A DNA stretch of 64,000 bases from Phytoseiulus persimilis. Its lineage: Eukaryota; Arthropoda; Arachnida; Mesostigmata; Phytoseiidae. Position numbers and translations under genes: made by a program. Under the pieces are notes generated by a model. The model had not been told where the DNA came from. It saw only the letters and a list, made by a program, of their open reading frames with translations, and did no database searches. Numbering within the stretch: position 1 is the first letter of the stretch; each line of letters starts with the position of its first letter. The stretch lies in contig CM075104.1 in the NCBI GenBank assembly GCA_037576195.1, forward strand, positions 20,972,211-21,036,210, given 5' to 3'. Shown here piece after piece: positions 43,954 to 53,860 of the stretch.

Positions 43954-45657
43954 ATGCTGTCGTTTGTAATCATCGCGGCGATCGGTGGTCCCAGGGAAGC
44001 GCTGGCTTCACCTACGGTGCGCGTTCACCCCATGATACCGCTCGAGAATTTGACTGTTACATGGGCGTATTATGATAAGTTTCTGAGACAACATGTGACA
44101 CACTTCATCGACTCGCTTCCGTTCGCTGTTTCGACACAGAACGGGAATGAACAAGACATCCTGACGCCGAAAGATATCCGTAAGGGAGTGTCTGAGGCGT
44201 TGAATATGATGCCTTTCGCTAACCGAACGGCGTTCGAGACAGAACTAGTCCGGCTGCGAGCGGGAGCCTCCGGTGCCGTTTCAACAAACCCACAGCACCA
44301 CACTCGACCGTCGAACGAATCACTTCTTGTTATTCACAACGTTTCCCACATTGGGAACTCGTCGAACGCCTCGGCCCTAGGCGCTCACCAGGGTGAGTTC
44401 GGACGAATTTTCAGGTTCGAAAAGATCTCGCTGAAGCTCGCCTGTGCGCTGGAGGCCAGCTCCGCGTTCGCCGCATGATATTGAGTTCTCTCACACCAGC
44501 CGATTCCGCCAGACTCCGGACCTGAACGCGCGACTTTTCACATCCGTCCACAAACGCTCACAATCGAGTCGTTTCCCACTCCGTTCCCGAATATTTCGGA
44601 GGGCGATGATCAGCCCGACAGCTCCTACTACACTTATGGGTTCTCGTTACCGCCTCCGAGACCTTTCTCAACAAAGGTACTCCCAGTGGCTCTTAAGCAA
44701 TAATTTGATTTGATCCGCTCGTCACACCGGATCGTGAGCCTTCCCGCGGGAGTAACGAGGAGACTTCACGCAGGTGCCGCACGAAGCTGCTACGATGCCT
44801 TTCCCCCTGGTGAGAGTGCAGCCAGTGTACTACCCGATTTACAGGCCGATCCCGAAGCCGTTCCCCCTCATACATGAACGCCCAGTGCCGATTCCGCACT
44901 ATATCCCTGTTCCGAGGCCGGTTCCCATTCCCAGACCGATGCCATACGCGGTCCCGAAACCCTATCCGGTTCCGGTGCCGCTCCCGCCGAAGGTATGTTC
45001 CCAGTCGATGAGAACGGGAGTTTAAAAGTAGATTTCTCGATATCATCACTTTCGAAAGCGGAAACGCACCTCAATCGATTTGAGCCTGGTTTTCGGCCTT
45101 GAACTAACGGGTTGCAATATCTTATCTAGGACCAAACTGTCATTCAGTTAGGGATACGCATTGAACGTCCTAATCGACCTGGTCGACCCCTGAGAGATCG
45201 GGTGTTCCAGTTCTTGACCCCGCTGGTTGGCGGCGCTATTTCATCCGCACCTCCTCCCCCGCAGGCCATCCCGGTTCCGGTTCCCCAGCCGTACCCAGTG
45301 CCAGTTTCGTATTTCCCACCAGCGATGACAGGAGCCGGCGCTATGTACCCTCCACAGTTCAGCGGGCAGAACTTGCCATACTTCAACAATGGCCAGTTTT
45401 CGATGACGCAAGGTCGGCCCGAACAGGGTTCGAACTACGGCTCTGGACTGGGGCCGAGCTATGGGCCTGGCCCCATCTACTGGCCTGGACAGGGATCTCG
45501 ACAACCAACTCCCCAAGCGCCCCAAAACCCAATGGGATCTGGCGACGCGGTCGACATCCAGCGACGAAGTCGAGAGCAGCAGAGCAAGCCGAGTGAATCG
45601 GAGAAGAAACCACACAAGTCTTCATTAATGAGATTCATACTCAACGTGGATGATTAA
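43954..45657 (+). CDS. Secreted proline-rich protein, probably extracellular matrix
   Basis: Three coding exons by frame and splice signals: 43954-44392, 44826-44992, 45130-45657 (377 codons plus stop; introns 433 and 137 bp, phases 1 and 0). The first exon opens with a short hydrophobic leader (MLSFVIIAAIGG, likely cut after ALA) and encodes a charged region with NxS/T glycosylation sites. Exon 2 is almost entirely a proline repeat with alternating P-h-P units such as PIPRPMPYAVPKPYPVPVP. Exon 3 continues with PVPVPQPYPVPVSYFP, then a Gly/Pro/Gln-rich tail and a basic end. Such PVP/PKP repeats are typical of arthropod cuticle and other structural proteins, but I recognise no named domain, so the function is inferred. 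The exon 2 acceptor at 44824-44825 was chosen because it keeps the proline frame; the stronger-looking AG at 44772-44773 does not match the phase of exon 1. Confidence 0.75.
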
Positions 45658-45930
45658 GGGTTCTGAGTGAGACGAGCAGGACGGAGTGTGATGAATGGCG
45701 ATTGGAATTTGCTTTTGCAATTGTTCTCTGGGTAGACCCGAGCCGCAGCGATCCTCTACGGCGAAGTAGAGATCCCAACAACTTTGCTTGCGTTCTTCTC
45801 GGACGTTTCGGTTCTGGGCGACTTCTAAACAGAGGCGGCTGGATTTTGAAAACGCAGACCCGAGTGAGTTTATCTAGGGTGCGAAATCAGAGACGAGACA
45901 TGCTTCAACGTCTACGATACATATGTTATG

Positions 45931-45936
45931 TTTATT
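45931..45936 (-). terminator. Candidate polyadenylation signal of the insulin-like gene
   Basis: AATAAA on the minus strand, 432 bases beyond the insulin-like stop codon. No nearer canonical hexamer was seen. Confidence 0.35.
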
Positions 45937-46166
45937 CAGCAGACACACATGCACAGAGTATAAGTAGTGAGTGAAATTTGTAGTGACAGGAGATAACTGA
46001 AGCTACCGGTCATTGTGACGGGACGCACCCACTACCGGATAATTATCGAGTGTGTCTATCACAGTTTTCAGTGCATAACATGCATACCAAGCAAACCCGT
46101 CTTTTCGGGATGAAATGTCATCTTGAATGCAGCAGCTCACGCAAGGATGAAAACACGGATCGATTA

Positions 46167-46172
46167 ATAAAA
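46167..46172 (+). terminator. Candidate polyadenylation signal of the proline-rich gene
   Basis: AATAAA on the plus strand, about 510 bases after the proline-rich stop codon, in AT-rich sequence. Confidence 0.35.
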
Positions 46173-46367
46173 CTTGTATGTGGAACAGTTTATGATTACT
46201 TAAATATATAACAAATTTCTTAAATATAGTGTTAAGAGTATAGAGCTTCTGCAAGCTCGCGTCATATACACCAAAGCACGGTTGGTGTTTTAGGTTGGGC
46301 TACTGTGTGACTTGTTGGTGTTCGTCAGGTTGGTGGTACCGGTGGTGGTGGTGGTTTTCCTCCGGTG

Positions 46368-46866
46368 TCAGCGATTGACGGCGCAGTACATCATCAGGTC
46401 GCTGATCGTGCATCGGTTGCGGCAACACTCGTTCACAATTCCTCTGGTCGACCGACGGAGCGCCGTGATGACTCCGCTTCGAGGAAGCATTTGAGGGAAA
46501 CGAGACCGCAGTTGACTCGGTGAGCTCAGCACCGAGGGTCTGCCGTCGTCGTCTGCAACAACGGAACCAGTTTCAGCACCCGAATCAGCTACCGGAGCGC
46601 ACCGCCTTGCGCTGTTAGCATCCAGTTCCCCGAGCCTCGCCCCCAAGTCACTCACCATGAACGACGACGTCCCTCCTCACTCGCGGATCGTAGATCTTGT
46701 TGTTGCAGAGCTCGAGGACCGCATCAACGAGCCGGTTTCCGCATAACCGGATCGACTTCTCCGGGCTCTCCGGAGCTTTCTCGCACGCGGCGAGGTTGCA
46801 CATGGCAACGAAGATGCCAATCACGGGCACCCACTTTCCCGCGCGGATGATGCTTTTCGTCTGCAT
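46368..46866 (-). CDS. Insulin-like peptide precursor (preproinsulin type)
   Basis: Secreted peptide hormone of the insulin family, expected to act through an insulin receptor kinase on growth, nutrition and reproduction. Two coding exons on the minus strand, 46866-46656 and 46552-46368, joined by a 103-bp phase-1 intron, give 131 residues. Order: signal peptide (hydrophobic WVPVIGIFVAMCNLAA, residues 12-27), B chain (about 33-61) with Cys42-Gly and Cys54 separated by 11 residues (LCGNRLVDAVLELC), furin-type site RVRR at 62-65, C peptide of about 42 residues, a second basic site RRSTR at 103-107, then the A chain from Gly108 (GIVNECC) with spacing CC-x3-C-x8-C and end at residue 131. All six canonical cysteines are present and there is no extra pair. 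The intron lies in the C-peptide region, as in most insulin genes. The ATG at 46866 sits directly after an acceptor-like TTTTTTCGAGTTGCAG, which suggests a 5' UTR intron. No relaxin-type Arg motif is seen in the B chain. Confidence 0.93.
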
Positions 46867-47607
46867 CTGCAACTCGAAAAAATTCTTTCTGAGTCCGGGC
46901 GACGCTTGGTTCCGGGCCAGCTAGGGGCGAGCAGCGCGCCTTCCCCGATTGGGAGCGCATTTTGTCCAGTCACTGTCTAGAAGTTGTCCGAGCGATGTCC
47001 TACTAACCTCCTGCGCCAGGCAACGAGACGAGTGCTCGGAAGAGAAAGAAAAATAACGGGGAGTCGGAAACGAGGAGAAAATCGAGAAGACGGGTTAGAG
47101 CCGCGAGTTGTGCTCGACGACGCGCTCGTCGAACGACAATTCGTCGGCGTACCTCGAGCCCCAGAGGGTCTCAGGAGAAAGGGCAAGCGTTTAACAATTT
47201 CTCGGAAAAAGAGCTCACGACGCCTTCAGGCGGGAGGTGTATACATCAGACGTCTTTCTTCGGGTCCATACAAAACTTGAATTACACTTGAACATTCTTC
47301 ATACAGTCATTCGATAAATCCACATTGCATATATTTCACATTGGTTGGCATATTTTCCTCTTGCTTCGGCGTGGATGACTTTCTAGGCCGCGGTACAATT
47401 TCTCGAGATCGACGACCGGAAAAGCCTGTGAGAAACGCGAGTCTGTTTCTCACCCGACGATGATTTCGGAAACACGAGAACCACTTATGCAAGTCAGACG
47501 AGTTGAGCGCGCGATTTTTCAGTGACAAATCAGAACCACGCATTGTTCCTCGAGATTCTAATGGTCCCGTCCTCCGGGAGCTTTCTCCCCCTAAGTATTA
47601 AGTAAAG
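46867..47607. other. Upstream flank of the insulin-like gene
   Basis: Holds the presumed 5' non-coding exon and promoter of the insulin-like gene. I saw no clear TATA box on the minus strand. Open frames are under 100 codons and unremarkable. Confidence 0.45.
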
Positions 47608-47614
47608 TATAAAA
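47608..47614 (+). promoter_or_regulatory. TATA-like element
   Basis: TATAAAA about 97 bases upstream of an ATG at 47705 and of the broken coding-like fragment described next. The spacing fits a TATA promoter, but no intact gene follows, so it could be part of a retrotransposon LTR or a chance match. Confidence 0.3.
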
Positions 47615-47704
47615 CCAAAGGTCCGCATACCTCTGAGACCTGCTTTCCCCGGCTCCCCGAGAAGATCGCTTCCAAACCTCCCGTCTTCGCACGCTACCGA
47701 CCCG

Positions 47705-48062
47705 ATGGCTGAATCACACCCCCGACCGCTCTACCAGCCCAAGTCAGTGCGACTGAGTTCATCGTCGATGAAGACGACCTGGAATCCATCCCGGCCGACC
47801 CTACCGACGGTGTGTCGTTCGCGGCACACATCCACCAAAAAATCCCGCAGTACCACCAGCAGCAGTACCCAACCTCACCCTGCGGGGTGCTGGCCGCTCT
47901 TGGTTTGCCACATCCGAGGAGTTCCGAATTCTTCCCGCCGCCGACCGCGCCCAGCTGGTGGCGTTTTACTTCAACGAGACGCTCACCCCGGCGCAACAAG
48001 GAATCCTGCGCGACACAACCCGAACATTATCCGAAAAGAAGCAGACCACCGTTGGTTTTCGA
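47705..48062 (+). pseudogene. Broken coding-like fragment of unknown origin
   Basis: Two adjacent segments read like protein but lie in different frames. Near 47755-47885 one frame gives an acidic then His/Gln-rich stretch (FIVDEDDLESIPADP; HQKIPQYHQQQYP). Near 47880-48062 another frame gives FATSEEFRILPAADRAQLV and FNETLTPAQQG before a stop. A shift is needed to join them, and the first frame meets a stop just upstream. It ends where the opposite-strand integrase of the BEL/Pao relic breaks off. I do not recognise the family; a gag fragment of another element is one possibility. The 47694-47999 minus frame is probably its shadow. Confidence 0.3.
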
Positions 48063-48817
48063 TTGTAGAACCTTCTCATTGCCAGAAGAAATTCGTACGT
48101 CGACAGATTCTCGACCAGCTACATTCTGACCGCTCTCGAAACCGAGCAGCAGAACAACATGATGAACGCCGTGGCTTTCTTGCCGTTATGATCTCTTATC
48201 CAGATCGGACCTGCCGCGTCCACCCCCGTGGTACTGAAAGCTGGAACTGTCTCGACTCTGAATTTTGATAAATCCAGAGTAGACTCCGCAGCTGGTTGAG
48301 CTCTGAACTTCGCGCACACTCTGCAACGACTGATTGCTTTCTTCGCCGCGCGCCAACCCCGCAGAATCAGAAAACGCCTTCTGATCCGCTGCATAACACC
48401 CGGTATGCTGACTGCATGCATGCACACGTTTTCGTGAGTCCAACGAACGTACAAATCGACCAGAGCATCCTCCCCAGGCAGTATCATCGGATTCATCGTC
48501 TCGAAGTCAACATTTTTGAGATTGTTCAACCTGGAGCGGCACCTAATCAGGCCATGCTTGTCCACGAATGGATTGTACTGATATAGTTGACTTCGCTTCT
48601 TCTCGAACCCGGCTTCCAAATCCGCTTGGAAGTGCTGGCTTTGGATGTTCTTCAGGATAATTGTCTCGGCGTTGGTGTATTCTTTCGTGGCGATCGACGC
48701 CAGCCACTGCGGTTTCAACTCCCGCCTGAATAACCTCCAGCGCCGCAAATATGCGACAACCCTGACTGTCTTTGCCCATGACGACATTAGCTTGATGTCG
48801 ATTGGGTCCTGTTTCAC
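48020..48817 (-). pseudogene. BEL/Pao integrase, truncated
   Basis: The 48817-48119 frame has the zinc-binding domain of integrase (H-x5-H in THENVCMHAV, later CRVCAKF) and enters the catalytic core (FSTTGVDAAGPIWI with the first Asp, then AFIMLFCCSVSRAV). A TAG stop interrupts the frame at 48121-48119. The same frame continues beyond the stop with LVENLSTYEFLLAMRRF and reaches the second catalytic Asp in FFSDN near 48030. After that, similarity is lost, so the last catalytic Glu and the C-terminus are missing. The copy is inactive. Confidence 0.8.
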
Positions 48818-48883
48818 CGCGACCGTTCCTACGAAACATCGAGACCGTTTTCGACTTCGAACTCATATTCGCTCGGATTCAAG

Positions 48884-49450
48884 CTATGATCTTGCGGTTT
48901 GCTGCCGGATTTTAACCATGCTGGACCGTGTAACCAAAAATTCCGAAGCTCTTTTGAATCTAGCGCTCAGTTTCTTGAAAGCAAGTCGCAACTGTTTTCC
49001 TCCGATCGGACATAGCTCCACTGACTCGACTCGGACGACGCTTGGATTTCCTTCACCCGTTTTTCGACGAACGCCTTCCACCTTTCTGGCTTGCCGCGAA
49101 TCCAGGCCAGCACGCATGCATTGTCGCAACAGTGATTGGTCGACGCGAACGGCAAGCCAACTCCGTGGGTGATCTTTTTCGCGATCGTTACTGCCCAACA
49201 ACTCTAGCCTGTGGATTGACCAATTCCCCTTCAACGGAGCCACTCGCCCTCTCGCCATGATCAACGAGACAGTGATCTTTTTTCGATCCGAAACGTCTCG
49301 CGCGTGTGCCACGCACCCATAACCTGTGAGGCTTGCATCGCAAAACACATGCAGCTCCCGCACCGCAGTGTCCCGGCTGCCTTTTGCCGCAAGAAAATCT
49401 CTCGCTACGCTAACGTGCTTGATATTTTCAAGCCTGCTCGTGACATCCAT
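48884..49450 (-). pseudogene. BEL/Pao RNase H relic
   Basis: This frame contains ELHVFCDASLTGYGCVAHAR, the DUF1758/RNase H-like signature found after the BEL/Pao reverse transcriptase, then VSLIMARGRVAPLKG and a Leu-rich segment. The frame changes near 49150, and a second short frame at 49155-48967 continues it. It is the bridge between reverse transcriptase and integrase. Confidence 0.72.
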
Positions 49451-50704
49451 GTACTGTTCAAGTTCTTCCCCGGCCAGAACCTGATTTCAATCCAACTTTT
49501 TCTGCCACGCTGCAGTAAACACTTCATGCCCAAAGAAATCGGTGCCACGATTCCCAACGGATCGGAAACCTGGCTAGCTCCCTTGAGCAGGGATCGCTTC
49601 GTTGGAACGCTCGTTCCGAAAAATGTGATCGTCTTTGAAACATCTATTTGCATCGAGTCTTTTCTCCGATTCCATCTCACTCCGAGAAACTTGAAATCCT
49701 CGTCGTCGACTGACGACGTGACTGTCGCGTCGGCGTATCGATGTTGTATGAATCTACCCAACTCCGCAGAGTTCGTCGACCATTTTTCAACGGAAAGCAG
49801 CCTGCCTTGAACGACTCGTGTAAGATTTCAACAACTTTTCCTCCGCTCCACGCGTTCTCTGCGCCTGCGATCAAATCATCTACATATAAATACTTTTTCA
49901 CGAACTCGAGTAACTCCTTGTCCTGCGGCCGATTCCTGACTCCATTCTCCAAATGGAGCCTGGTGCCTGCACAGTGCTGGTAAGGCGCACTGACCAGCCC
50001 GAAAGATAACCTACACGACTGCATTTCCCTGAGAGGGGCTCTCGGATTCTCACTTATGCCTAACGGCCACAAAAATTTCAGAAACTTCCCATGTCCCGGA
50101 GTTATCTCGAACTGAAGGTATGCTTTCTCTGTGTCAGCTGTGATCACAATCGGAAGCTGCCGGAATTGGAGTATGACTGAGACGATGTCTGCGATGAGAT
50201 TCTCGCCTTGAAACAACACGTCGTTCAAGCCCGCTTCGTTCCTCGAACGTGCACTTGCATCGTTCACCACTCTCACTTTCATCTTGGCTTCCGCCGAAGC
50301 TTGTTATTTGGTCACCGCGAGCAGCGGTAGATAATGACATTGTTCCCCCGATTTCGGGGATTCCGCGAATTCAATGAAACCCTGATCCAACAGGTCCACT
50401 ATTTCTGCATCAACTGCCTCTAAGAGCGCTTGATTTTTTCTTGTCTGAGCCAAAAAACTTTTCAGGCGCCGCAGCGTCGGACAACCTCCCGGTTGTCTCC
50501 CAGGTTCGGTTTGAGCGGTAAATGGATAATATATCTACCGTCCGGTTTTCTCTGGGTGGTTGTACGGACGAATTCCGTCAACTCTTCGTTAGGAACTTCG
50601 TCATTTTCCTTGGAATACGGTTCGATCCCGAGGACCTCCGTATCCCACAGGAACGAGATGTCGTCTGGATCGTATTTCGAACGAACTGTCGCCGCGAGAG
50701 ACAC
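49405..50704 (-). pseudogene. BEL/Pao reverse transcriptase relic
   Basis: The 50704-50462 segment has the pre-RT motif DGRYIIHLPLKPN. After a frame change the palm domain follows at 50282-49677, with KVRVVNDASARS, the first catalytic Asp in ITADTEKAYLQF, LSFGLVSAPY and the active-site box YLYVDDLIAG (YVDD at 49886-49875). The connection region continues in another frame at 49761-49405 (FKFLGVRWNRRKD, SDPLGIVAPI), which is characteristic of BEL/Pao. The catalytic aspartates are kept, but frameshifts split the domain. Confidence 0.85.
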
Positions 50705-51506
50705 CGTCGCGCTGACGCCTCGCCCGTGAAGTTAGCTTCCGGGAGAGCACCCTCAACCACGTTCGGCAACGCTGTCGCGTAAATGACCATGTGGTTGTCC
50801 GAGAATCTACTCTTCAGCGTGATCTCTACGATTCTTCCTTTGCACTCCTTAGGATGCGCCTGGCCTGCCGCCTGCAGATAGAAATTTTCGGAGCCCACCT
50901 CCCTCGCCTCCAACAAGTTCGCGAACTTATTGGAAATGAGAATTTTCTGGGACCCCGTATCCAGAACGATTCTACCTAACGCGACGCATTCCTCGGAAAG
51001 CATTCCGACGTAACCCGCAGGCAATCTTTTCTCCGAGATGTTAGTGATCTTTATAGAGTTCACGCCGGAAACGTCCGCTCCATTTCCCGCCGGCGCCGCT
51101 GCCGCAACCCCGGTCGGTTTCAAGCAGAGGAACTTATGGTGACCCTTGCCACATTTCGCACACCCCTGGCCTTGCATTTATCGACTCTGTGATTCCGATC
51201 CAGACGCTTGAAACAGGAGTTCCCTGTCGTCGCACGCTTTCTCCGCTTTTCCGGAGACATCGGTTGCCCACAGTTGCCGCTAAGATGCTGTCCTGGGCAA
51301 AAGATGCACGAATGATCCGCAGACGAAGACGCAGTGACCGCAAAAGCATGTTGATTGCTTACTGAACCAGTTGGCCCCGCAGGGCTGAACCTAGGCTTGA
51401 TCTTTCGGCTGAACTGACTTTGCTGTGATGGCATTCTAGGCGACGTATCAGCCCTAACTTTACCCATTCCGTTGCTCGGAACGCGGCTCGAGTGTGTTCT
51501 AAACAA
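50578..51506 (-). pseudogene. BEL/Pao zinc knuckles and aspartic protease
   Basis: The 51506-51120 segment has a C-x2-C-x3-H-x4-C knuckle (CIFCPGQHLSGNC), followed by a second knuckle in which the second Cys is replaced by Arg (CFKRLDRNHRVDKC). The next frame, 51177-50578, begins with a third knuckle (CAKCGKGHHKFLC) and contains the retropepsin-like active site IVLDTGSQ at about 50967-50944. The missing knuckle Cys and the frame change between the two segments are signs of decay. The protease would process the polyprotein in an active relative. Confidence 0.78.
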
Positions 51507-51563
51507 GGAGTTCCTTACTTGAAACTGTTCAGCTTCCAGAAAGCACAGAAGTTCTTTTAACCT

Positions 51564-52484
51564 TCAACTACTATTCTCTTCGTCCTGCCAACCTACTGCG
51601 TCGTCGAGTCCTCGCCTGCGATCATACGGCAATGCTTTCATAACTATTCTAGTGGGGAAAGGAGACAGACCTTCGTGGTTGTATCCCAGCGCGATGAGTG
51701 ACTGAATATTCTGAGTGACATCCGTCACGAATTTCACGAAATTCCAACTGTCGATGAGATTTCTTCTGTTGCAAGCTTCTACCACGTTGTCCACCAGACG
51801 ATCTTCTGCCACCGCGGTTAGACCGAAGAGCTTGTACACCGTGTCCCTTGCTACCTCGTAGTTGTCACTATTCAGCTCCAAACTTGCGATGCAGTTAGCC
51901 ACGTCCCTACCGGTGGTCTCCCTCAGCAGATGAAACTTCTCGAGAGGATCGATGTCGATGGAGTCTACGTATAGACGAAACGATCTCCGTCGAACTTCGG
52001 GACCCTTCTGATCACCTCGTCCCACGACGTGCGCAGAAACGTGGCCATCCTCGGAGCCTCCGGCAGTCTCGTGCCCGAAACCTGCAGATCGATGAGCGAA
52101 CTCTGGTGTTGGATCGACATCGAGTTGCCTCGCGATCTCTTCTCCCGGTAGGCCTCCGGGTCATTCTCCCGCAGGAATTCCTCTACGTCGAATTTCAGAT
52201 CGACCACCCTAGCCTCGTACTCGATTTCCTTGGCTAGCTCGGCCTCCAATTGATCTGAAGTCATGCTCCCAGCTCCCACCGCGGCTCTGGTCGCGACCGA
52301 GAGCCGTGTTGCTTGCTCCTACAAGCCATCCATCGCCGCGCGAACTCCCGCAACGGTTCGCTCGGATGCATCGCGTGCACGCCCTTGTAGTCAACTGTCT
52401 CGCCAAAGTCAACTCCCGTCGACGCAATACGATCCTCGTATCTTCGGGCGACAACTCCGCTCCAGCCTCTTGTTTGCTGGCCAT
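51564..52484 (-). pseudogene. gag: BEL/Pao gag relic
   Basis: Begins at an ATG at 52484 with MASKQEAGAELSPEDTR, a typical charged BEL gag start. It then moves between frames. A second segment at 52279-51965 holds an acidic helix region and ends at VPKFDGDRF, the landmark preceding the retrotransposon DUF1759-type region. A third segment at 52025-51564 carries the remainder of that region (PLEKFHLLRETTGRDVAN, ALGYNHEGLSPFPTRIV). At least two frame changes separate these parts, so gag is broken. Gag would form the particle shell in an active element. Confidence 0.75.
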
Positions 52485-52600
52485 GTCGGAAGGGGAAACA
52501 CCGCAGTGTCGGTTTCAAACCGCTTGACATCAGTTGTTGACTCAGCACCACGTGTCGCGTGCAGGCGTGCGTGGGGTCTTCTTTCACAATTCTGACACCA

Positions 52601-53497
52601 CTATTGCCAAACCCGCCCGGGATCCTTGAGGGAAGACACAGAATGTTGGTCTACTGGCCGCAGCCGCCTGTCAAGTCTCCGCGAAGCGAACTTGGTCAAA
52701 GAAATTGCAAGCGTGTCGCTTGCACCGTGTGCGCCTCGCTCACGGTCGAATCGCAACCTGTGTGTTATCGGCTGTTCGCAGACAGTCGACCAACCCGCAG
52801 TGATTTTCGCATCACGAAGCCAACGTGAAACGTTGGCTCGTTTATTTCGGATGGACAAAGATGCTCTCTCGGCTCTCTATCCTCTGGCCGGAATACTACT
52901 CTAGTAGCGTTTCTGGGACGCTAGGGACTCTGAGCTTGCCGAAACTCCACGGTCTCCGGAGAGACCTTGGAAGATTCCGCAACAGCAGGGTCGTTCTGAG
53001 CTCCGTCATCCGTTGTTAGAAGTCGAGCATACACACCTTGGAATGTCGACGAGCTCTCGTCAGTCAGTTAGTGACAACAGACGCACCGAAGCACCCGGTC
53101 ACATGCACACGTTCAGGTGTGAGAACGCACAGCTTCACGTTGCTTCATTCGCCGCTACTTCGACGCGCGTTCAGATAGTCCCACCGAGCAGATCGGTCAA
53201 GACGAGCTCTGACCTGGCTTACCGGTGGATAGGTGGCGCCTGGAGGCAAGAGTGGTGAGATGTATGTGGTTGTCGAAGATGTCGATGGTGGACAAGACTG
53301 AATAATTGAGCTCCAGTTTTGCTCTTCGGGAGCTCGCGCTTCCCGCCTCAAACATGCAAAGTTTTGACGATGAGGAACGAGGGACGACTGGAGGTCTCCG
53401 GAGGAGAACGCTGATTCACACCAGACAAGGGGCGATAGATGGGGTTCGCCGTTACAACACGTACTAGTAGCCTCTTTTGCCGTGGGACAACGCGCTC
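52601..53497. other. Flank between retrotransposon relic and next promoter
   Basis: This is where the upstream LTR of the BEL/Pao copy would be expected. I could not define its ends by eye. Short open frames here carry no motif. Confidence 0.4.
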
Positions 53498-53505
53498 TAT
53501 AAATA
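53498..53505 (+). promoter_or_regulatory. TATA box
   Basis: TATAAATA in a GC-rich setting, a near-consensus TATA element on the plus strand. Transcription would begin near 53525-53530 in the CG-rich sequence that precedes the ORF at 53861. Confidence 0.5.
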
Positions 53506-53860
53506 CGAACCTCGACCCTCGCGTCGGAGAGGAGGCCGCAAACCAACTGCCAACGCCGCCGGCGGCGGAGGAGCGGCTGTGTGTGCTCGCTGGCCGTTCG
53601 CGGCCAGTATCGCCGAAGCCGCGAACCGCCATCTCGCCTCAGTAGTCGGAGGCGTAACGATTACAGCCGGGACGGTGGGGGAAACGGTGGTGACGATGAT
53701 CTCGGTTTCGTGCTCTCTGATGTTTTCTTGAGGCAGGGATGCTCCGCGCACGCAGGCCGCCGCTTTCGGACCCGGCTCGGCGATCAGTTGTCGGAACGCG
53801 GAATCGAAGCGGCGCTGACCGCGGCAGCCCGGGGGAAGCGAGACGGAAAGCGGCCTCCGC

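Larger units (their letters stand above)
45658..46367. other. Space between convergent proline-rich and insulin-like genes
   Basis: The two stop codons face each other 710 bp apart. A plus-strand AATAAA at 46167-46172 and a minus-strand AATAAA at 45936-45931 are the canonical signals available, and each lies beyond the other, so the two 3' UTRs may overlap by about 230 bp. No open frame of note lies between them. Confidence 0.55.
48020..52600 (-). mobile_element. Decayed BEL/Pao LTR retrotransposon
   Basis: In minus-strand order the region carries gag, CCHC zinc knuckles, an aspartic protease (DTGS), reverse transcriptase (YVDD), RNase H and the start of integrase, which is the gag-pol order of BEL/Pao elements. 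The reading frame is interrupted several times by frameshifts and stops, so it is not expected to make a working polyprotein. A candidate primer-binding site beginning TGGTGTCAGA lies at 52600-52587, 103 bp before the gag ATG. Its low-coordinate (3') end is truncated inside integrase, and I could not identify paired LTRs by eye. It belongs to a retrotransposon family, not to a described virus. Confidence 0.88.

Noticed and set aside
52601..53497. Possible upstream LTR of the BEL/Pao relic
   Set aside because: I could not find a matching copy at the other end, which is truncated, so LTR limits cannot be supported by eye.
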